Shown piece after piece: positions 20,737 to 25,902 of a stretch of 25,902 bases of DNA. The notes beneath the pieces are model-generated. The model was not told the DNA's origin. It did not search any database and was given only the letters and a program-made list of their open reading frames with translations. The first letter of the stretch is position 1. Each line of letters starts with the position of its first letter. The DNA is from Schoenoplectus triqueter (lineage: Eukaryota; Streptophyta; Magnoliopsida; Poales; Cyperaceae): contig CAXKVV010001941.1 of the NCBI GenBank assembly GCA_964058805.1, positions 1 to 25,902 of the forward strand. The letters are read 5' to 3'. Made by a program: the position numbers and the translations under genes.

Positions 20737-23700
20737 TGTGATTTTATGTGACGAAATGTGACTATAAATGATATGAAACTCAAAAAAATTGAATAACGGT
20801 TTAATGCATTTGTGTTATATTTCAGTGCTATTCTTGTCATAAAGGTTCGAGAATGAAATGATGATAATCTCAACTAGTAGGGGACTCCATTCAAAACAGA
20901 TTTTTGTATTTTGGTGATTTTATACATTGAAACGAGGCTTCCAACGATAAAAACTCGAGTATATCAAATACTATTTTAATGCATTTTGGTCATTTTGGGT
21001 GATGAAATGACACTAGAAATGATAGAAAACTCGAATAAATAGACTAACGATATAATGTATTGTGTTATATTTCAATGCTATTCTTATCATAACGGTTTTA
21101 AAATACAATGATTATAGTGATGAAATGAGAGTACAAATGTAATGTGATGAAATGAGAGTACTGGCTATGACAAAAATAATTATACTTCAACGCTATTCCT
21201 ATCATAACGGTTTAAAAACACAATGATTATAGTGATGAAATGAGAGTCGGCAACATTCAAAATAATTTAAAATAGTATAAACTAATAAACAGACTAACGA
21301 TATAATGTATTGTGTTATATTTCAACGTTATTCTTATCATAGTGGTTTAAAAATACAATGATTATAGTGATGAAATGAGAGTATAAATATGATGAAATGA
21401 GAGTTGGCAACATTTAAAATAATTTTATGTATTTTGATGATTTTATGTGATGAAATGAGAGTACAAATGTTATGAAACTCGAATAAACTGAATAATGATC
21501 TAATATAATTGTATTAATTTTTCAACGCTATTCATTTCATAAAGGTCCGAGAATATAATGATTATAGTATAAACTAATATGGGAATCCACTCAAAATAAA
21601 TTTTTATATTTTGGTGATTTTATGTTTAGAAATGAGCCTTCAAATTATACAAAATCTGAATACACCGAAAAATATTTTTAATGCATTTGTGTTTTATTTG
21701 AACGCTATTCTTGTTACAAAGATTTCAAAATAAAATGATAATTTTATAAATAAATTTATGTATTTCTTTGAATTATCTGATGAACTGTAAATGATAGAAA
21801 CTCGAATAAATATTTGAAAACACACTTATTATAGTATAAACTAATAGTGGATTTTATTCAAAACAATTTTGTTTATTTTGGTGATTTAATACATTTGTGT
21901 TAATCTTTCAACGCTATTCATTTAACGGCAAGTTTTTAATGCATTTGTGATTCAATGAGACTATAAATGATACTAAACATGAATAATCTGAATAATGATT
22001 TAATGTATTTATGTTAATCTTTCAACGTTATTTATTTCATAAAGGTTTGAGAACATAATGTATAATGTAAACTAATAGTGGACTCCGTTTAGAACAGATT
22101 TTTAAATTTTGGTGATTTTATGTATTGAAATGAGCCTCCAAATAGATTGTTTTTATTGCCTTTGTGTTATATTACAATGCTATTCTTGTCATAGAAGCTT
22201 CAAAATAAAATGATTACAGTGTAAACGAATATGAGACATCATTCAAGATAATTTTGAGTATTTTAGTTATTTTATGTGACGAAATGAGACTATAAATGAT
22301 ATGAAATTCAAAAAAACTGAAATGATATGTTATATTTCAGTGCTATTCTTGTTAAAGGTTCGAAAATGAAATGATGATAATCTTAACAAATAGGGGATTC
22401 CATTCAAAATAGATTTTTATATTTTGGTGATTTATGCATTGAAATGAGGCTTCAAATGATAAAAATCTTGAATATATCAAATATCATTTTAATGCATTTG
22501 TGTTATATTTTAGTGTTATTCTTGTTATAAAAGTTTAAAAATATAATTATTATAGTATAAACTAATAGTGGATATCATTCAAAATATTTTTGTGTATTTG
22601 GTAATTTTAGGTGATGAAATAGTACTACAAATGATATAAACTCAAATAAATAGAGTAACGATATAATGTATTTGTGTTATTTGTGTTATATTATATTTAT
22701 GGTATAATGTTATCATAAAGGTTTAAAAACATAATGATTATAGTAAAAAATAATAGTTGACAACATTCAAAATAATTTTATACATTTGATGATTTTATGT
22801 GATGTAATGAGACAACAAATGTTACGAAACTTGATAAACTTAATAACGACCTAATGGATTTGTGTCAATCTTTCAACGCTATTCATTTTATAAAGGTTTG
22901 AGAACATAATGATTATAATATAAACTAATAGGGGACTCCATTCAAAATAGATTATTGTATTTTTGGTGATTTCATGTGTTAAAATGAGCCTTCGAAATAT
23001 ACAAAACCCGAATATACCGAATAATATTTTGATGCTTTTGTGTTTTATTTGAACGTTATTATTGTCTTTACACAAATATGAGACATCATTCAAAATAATT
23101 TTATGCATTTTTGTGAATTATCTGATGAAGTGTGACTACAAATGATAGAAACTCGAATAAAATGAATAACAGTTTAGTGCATTTGTGTCATATTTTAACA
23201 TTATATTTATCATAAAGGTTCGAAAACACACTTATTATAGTATAAACTAATAATGAACAACATTCAAAATATTTTTATGTATTTTGGTGATTTTATGTGA
23301 TAAATTGAGACTATAAATAATACAAAACTCAAATAAACTCAATAAAGATTTAGTACATTTGTGTTAATCTTTCAACGTTATTCATCTCGTAAAGGTTAAA
23401 GTTCAAGAACATAATAATTCTGACTCAAATTAATACTGGACTCCATTCAAAATAGATTTTTATATTTTAGTGAATTTATATGTTAAAATGAGCCTTCAAA
23501 CTAAACAAAACTCGAATATACCGAATAATGTTTTAATGAATTTGTGTTATTTTACAATGTTATTCTTATCATAAAAGCTTCAAAATAAAAATGATTATAG
23601 CATAAACGAATATGATACATCATTCGAAATAATTTCGAGCATTTTGGTGATTTTATGTGACGAAAGGAGACTACAAATGATACGAAGCTCGAATAAACTG

Positions 23701-24531
23701 AATAACGATTTAATGCATTTATGTTATACTTCAGCGTCATTCTTGTCATAAAGGTTCGAGAACATAATAATGATAATATCAACTAATACTGGACTCCATT
23801 CAAAATAGATTTTTGTATTTTGGTGATTCGATGCATTAAAATGAGGCTTCAAATGATAAAAAACTCGAATATCAAATACTATTTTATATTTCAATGCTAT
23901 CCTTATTGTAAAAGTTTAAAAATGTTATTGTTATAGTATAAACTAATAGTGGATATCATTAAAAATAATTTTATGTATTTTGGTGATTTTGGGTGATGAA
24001 ATGCCAATACAAATGTTAGGAAACTCAAATAAACTGAATAACGATATAATATATTTGTGTTATATTTCAACACTATTATTATCATAAATGTTTAAAAATA
24101 CAATGATTATAGCATAAACTAATAGTCAACAATATTTAAAATAATTTTGTGTATTTTGATGATTTTATGTGACAAAATGAGACTACAAATGATACGAAAC
24201 TCGAATAAATTGAATAATAATTTAATATATTTGTGTTAATCTTTTAATGCTATTCATTTCATAAAGGTTTGAAAATTTAATGATTATAATGTAAACTAAT
24301 AGGGGACTCCATTAAAAATAGATTTTTATATTTTAGTGATTTTATGTATTGAAATGAGCCTTCAAATTATACAAAATCTGAATATACCGAAAAATGTTTT
24401 TAATGAATTTGTGTTTTATTTGAACGTTATTTTTGTCAAAAAAGTTTGAAAATAAAATGATTATTGTATAAACGAATATAAGACATTGAAAATAATTTTA
24501 TGTATTTACGAATTATTTGATGAAGTGTGAT
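20737..24531. repeat. Satellite block with 8-monomer higher-order repeat
   Basis: Tandem AT-rich monomers of typically 171-182 bp. Each has a TTCAACGCTATTC-like word, AAAGGTT(C/T)GA, an AATGATTATAGTATAAACTA block, CATTCAAAATA, TTTGGTGATTTTATG, GATGAAATGAGACTACAAATG and ACTCGAATAAACTGAATAACG. Anchor words lie near 20821, 21071, 21186, 21321, 21521, 21698, 21907, 22021, 22172, 22336, 22509, 22700, 22872, 23049, 23195, 23371, 23552, 23730, 23890, 24066, 24244 and 24420. Monomer types recur in a fixed order with period ~1.35-1.39 kb. The first ~1.5 kb is rearranged. The left edge meets R1 copy C; the right edge fades at ~24531, 45 bases before a gene exon. Confidence 0.9.
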
Positions 24532-24860
24532 TTATAGCATTTAGTTGTCGCATATTTATGTTGTTTGCTTCTCTAGGTGACAAGAAGTTCACTGGCAGGT
24601 TTTGTGGTTGGTTATCCCTTCAATCTACAAGGCCAATCAGGTGCAGATGTGGGCTCCTAGAACTCTCTACAAGCATGTATGTTTTTGCATGTCGATGTTG
24701 GGTGAAACTTGTGCGTGGATAACATATTTGTTTTTTGGTGTACACCTGGCTGTGCAAGTGAAGCTAATATTTGTTGAAGAACTACGCAAAACAAGCGTAC
24801 TTTATGGTTTTAGTCTGTAGTTTTGGCTATGCATACTGGGATGAAAACTACACTACGAGG

Positions 24861-25485
24861 GTATAAGATTTCATTTCATTTTCCCAATTGGATTTAGCAT
24901 CAAGGCCTTATTACTTTATTTTAGTGAATAAATAACGTGACATGTTGCTACCGTTTCAATCACGTGTAGACGTAGGTAAAATTTGACTTTACTCGACAAA
25001 TTTATCTTCCTCAATCCGAAGCCGACTTAACTTAATTAATTTGATTTTTTTAGAAAATCAATTTAACTTAATCTGATTCAAGATCAAATAATATGTAATT
25101 CAATTGAAATCAACTTAAAATAAAAATAGTCAATATTATTAACCCGATCTAATCTAACCCAAGTCGATTTGTTTTTTCTCTAAAAAATCAAATTGATCCG
25201 ATTAATTTAAATTTGATCCGATCCATCTTATTTTCACTTTTAAATTCACGTTACTTATACATGATTAAAATTTCTTTTCATGTGACATGATGTTGTGTAT
25301 AAAAAAATGGAGTCAAAGCACATCATGCCTATGACATGACATGTTAGACGTGTCGTGTATGGTATCCTAAATGTTGTCATGTTTAGTTACGAGTGGTCAC
25401 ATTTAAATGGATTTTTTTACTAGTCAAGGTTTGTCATTTTTTAACTCTACTTTTTTTTCTCATGTTGTTATGTCGTTTACTTGTC
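24861..25485 (+). other. Intron of the RuvX-like gene remnant
   Basis: Runs from donor GTATAAG (24861) to the pyrimidine-rich tract before TTAG at the original acceptor. It is AT-rich with degenerate ATTTGATCCGATC and CGATCTAATC words (~25060-25220) and a run of ATGACATGACATG-like sequence (~25330-25350). No other features recognised. Confidence 0.55.
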
Positions 25486-25488
25486 TTA

Positions 25489-25620
25489 GGTCTTATTCGG
25501 CTGTACAGTGAAAATGAATATAGGTGTGAGTTTTAAATTGATTTTACTGCAAATGGTGAGAAAAAAATTAATTCAGAAATGATTATTTTTGAGGATGAAC
25601 GGTAAATGCCGAACAGGACC
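25489..25620. mobile_element. Tourist-like MITE (PIF/Harbinger), 132 bp
   Basis: Terminal inverted repeats GGTCTTATTCGGC (25489-25501) and GCCGAACAGGACC (25608-25620) pair at 11 of 13 positions. TTA flanks both ends (25486-25488 and 25621-25623), the 3-bp TTA target duplication diagnostic of PIF/Harbinger elements. It has no coding capacity. It is inserted in the last intron-exon junction region of the RuvX-like remnant, separating the pyrimidine tract from the AG; the duplicated TTA plus the following G recreates TTAG directly before block 3. Confidence 0.88.
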
Positions 25621-25696
25621 TTAGTGTGTGGAGGATATCAATCCAGTATATGCGAAGACTATAATGGACAAATTTGCTGCTGTTGGCATACTTCAG

Positions 25697-25769
25697 ATAC
25701 TCCAATATATCAGTATGCATGGAAGCACGCTTTTATAAAAGCCTACTAATAAAATTTTGAAAATTTCAG
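25697..25769 (+). other. 73-bp final intron of the RuvX-like remnant, non-canonical donor
   Basis: Flanked by block 3 ending GILQ (CTTCAG, 25691-25696) and block 4 starting GYL (25770), both at phase 0. It has a textbook branch-point word CTACTAAT (25743-25750) and acceptor TTTCAG (25764-25769). The donor reads ATACTCC instead of GTNNNN. The branch point and AG acceptor are of the major-spliceosome type, so a G-to-A change of an ancestral GT donor is the simplest reading. Without splicing, translation runs to TAA at 25736-25738. Confidence 0.65.
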
Positions 25770-25902
25770 GGTTATCTTCATAACATGAACCGAAGTTTGG
25801 ATTCACTAGATTTTAGTTCCCACGAGTGAACTCCTACGATACATCAATTTGTCTATTGGCATCTCAATTATTTGTAACTCATGGCTCTTACATCATCAGT
25901 AA

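Larger units (their letters stand above)
24577..25829 (+). pseudogene. RuvX/YqgF-like Holliday junction resolvase family gene, C-terminal exons, damaged
   Basis: Four exon-like blocks on the plus strand together match the second half of a YqgF/RuvX (RNase H-fold) protein. Block 1 (24577 to 24640 or 24648), after a pyrimidine-rich acceptor TTCTCTAG, reads GFVVGYPFNLQGQSG, the family's VGLPLNxDG-type strand. Block 2 (~24746-24860) reads AVQVKLIFVEELRKT and, in another frame, YAYWDENYTTR (the DERxTT motif, R changed to N). Block 3 (25625-25696) reads INPVYAKTIMDKFAAVGILQ, the DxxAAxxIL signature. Block 4 (25770-25829) reads GYLHNMNRSL and ends at TGA 25827. Lesions: a ~13-bp insertion in block 2 with in-frame TAG (24818-24820), CAG/AT instead of CAG/GT after block 3 and a doubtful acceptor before block 2. 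N-terminal exons with the first catalytic Asp are not found. Phases 3 to 4 agree. Family call firm, functional state inferred. Confidence 0.72.

Noticed and set aside
20737..24531. CRISPR-like regular repeat spacing
   Set aside because: The repeats are long, degenerate and contiguous with no unique spacers, and the DNA is plant nuclear; it is a satellite.
24602..24820. A 72-codon frame over the RuvX-like remnant
   Set aside because: It reads the wrong frame over block 1 and the intron; only its 3' part (VQVKLIFVEEL) coincides with the true coding frame of block 2.
24861..25485. More RuvX exons within the large intron
   Set aside because: All frames are broken by frequent stops and no family motif appears between the YWDE block and the DKFAAVGILQ block.
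25697..25769. A U12-type AT-AC intron
   Set aside because: The donor ATACTCC does not fit ATATCCTT well, the acceptor is CAG, and there is a major-type CTACTAAT branch point.

Overview
The window is nuclear DNA from a flowering plant. It is AT-rich, repeat-dominated and holds a plant-type LTR retrotransposon primed by initiator Met-tRNA, a Tourist-like MITE and a spliced gene remnant with plant-style introns. A monocot, perhaps of the banana family, is a weak impression only. No complete protein-coding gene, rRNA or tRNA gene could be supported. Layout: 1-1987 is unclassified decayed repeat DNA with a (GA)12 microsatellite and a promoter-like CCAAT/TATA module. 1988-3114 is copy A (minus orientation) of an unclassified ~1.1 kb repeat, called R1 here. 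3115-4140 is very AT-rich with a degenerate ~134-bp tandem repeat. 4141-4330 has clustered TGGGCC motifs, and 4331-6206 is unclassified. 6212-17437 is a complete, very young, non-autonomous Ty3/gypsy (Tekay/Del-like) LARD-type element: two ~4.58-kb LTRs, a ~2.07-kb non-coding interior, PBS, polypurine tract and a perfect 5-bp target duplication CCTCT. 17443-18809 holds two small tandem repeats, the second built of palindromes. 18810-20736 holds R1 copies B and C (plus orientation), C being a head-to-tail copy of the last ~820 bp of B. 20737-24531 is a 3.8-kb satellite block with a ~171-180 bp monomer arranged in an 8-monomer higher-order repeat of ~1.35-1.39 kb. 24577-25829 carries the C-terminal exons of a RuvX/YqgF-like Holliday-junction-resolvase-family gene on the plus strand, damaged at several points and hit by a 132-bp Tourist-like MITE exactly at a 3' splice site. 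How the parts relate: the LARD inserted recently and splits older repeat DNA. R1 copies A and B lie in opposite orientation on either side of it. The satellite directly abuts the RuvX-like gene remnant and probably sits in, or has replaced, one of its upstream introns; the N-terminal exons with the first catalytic motif are not recognisable in the window. The most unusual signals are: (1) R1's six internal hairpin motifs, whose arms differ in sequence but keep their complementarity, with a shared 11-nt loop; (2) the higher-order satellite; (3) the MITE whose TTA target duplication rebuilt the splice acceptor TTAG.
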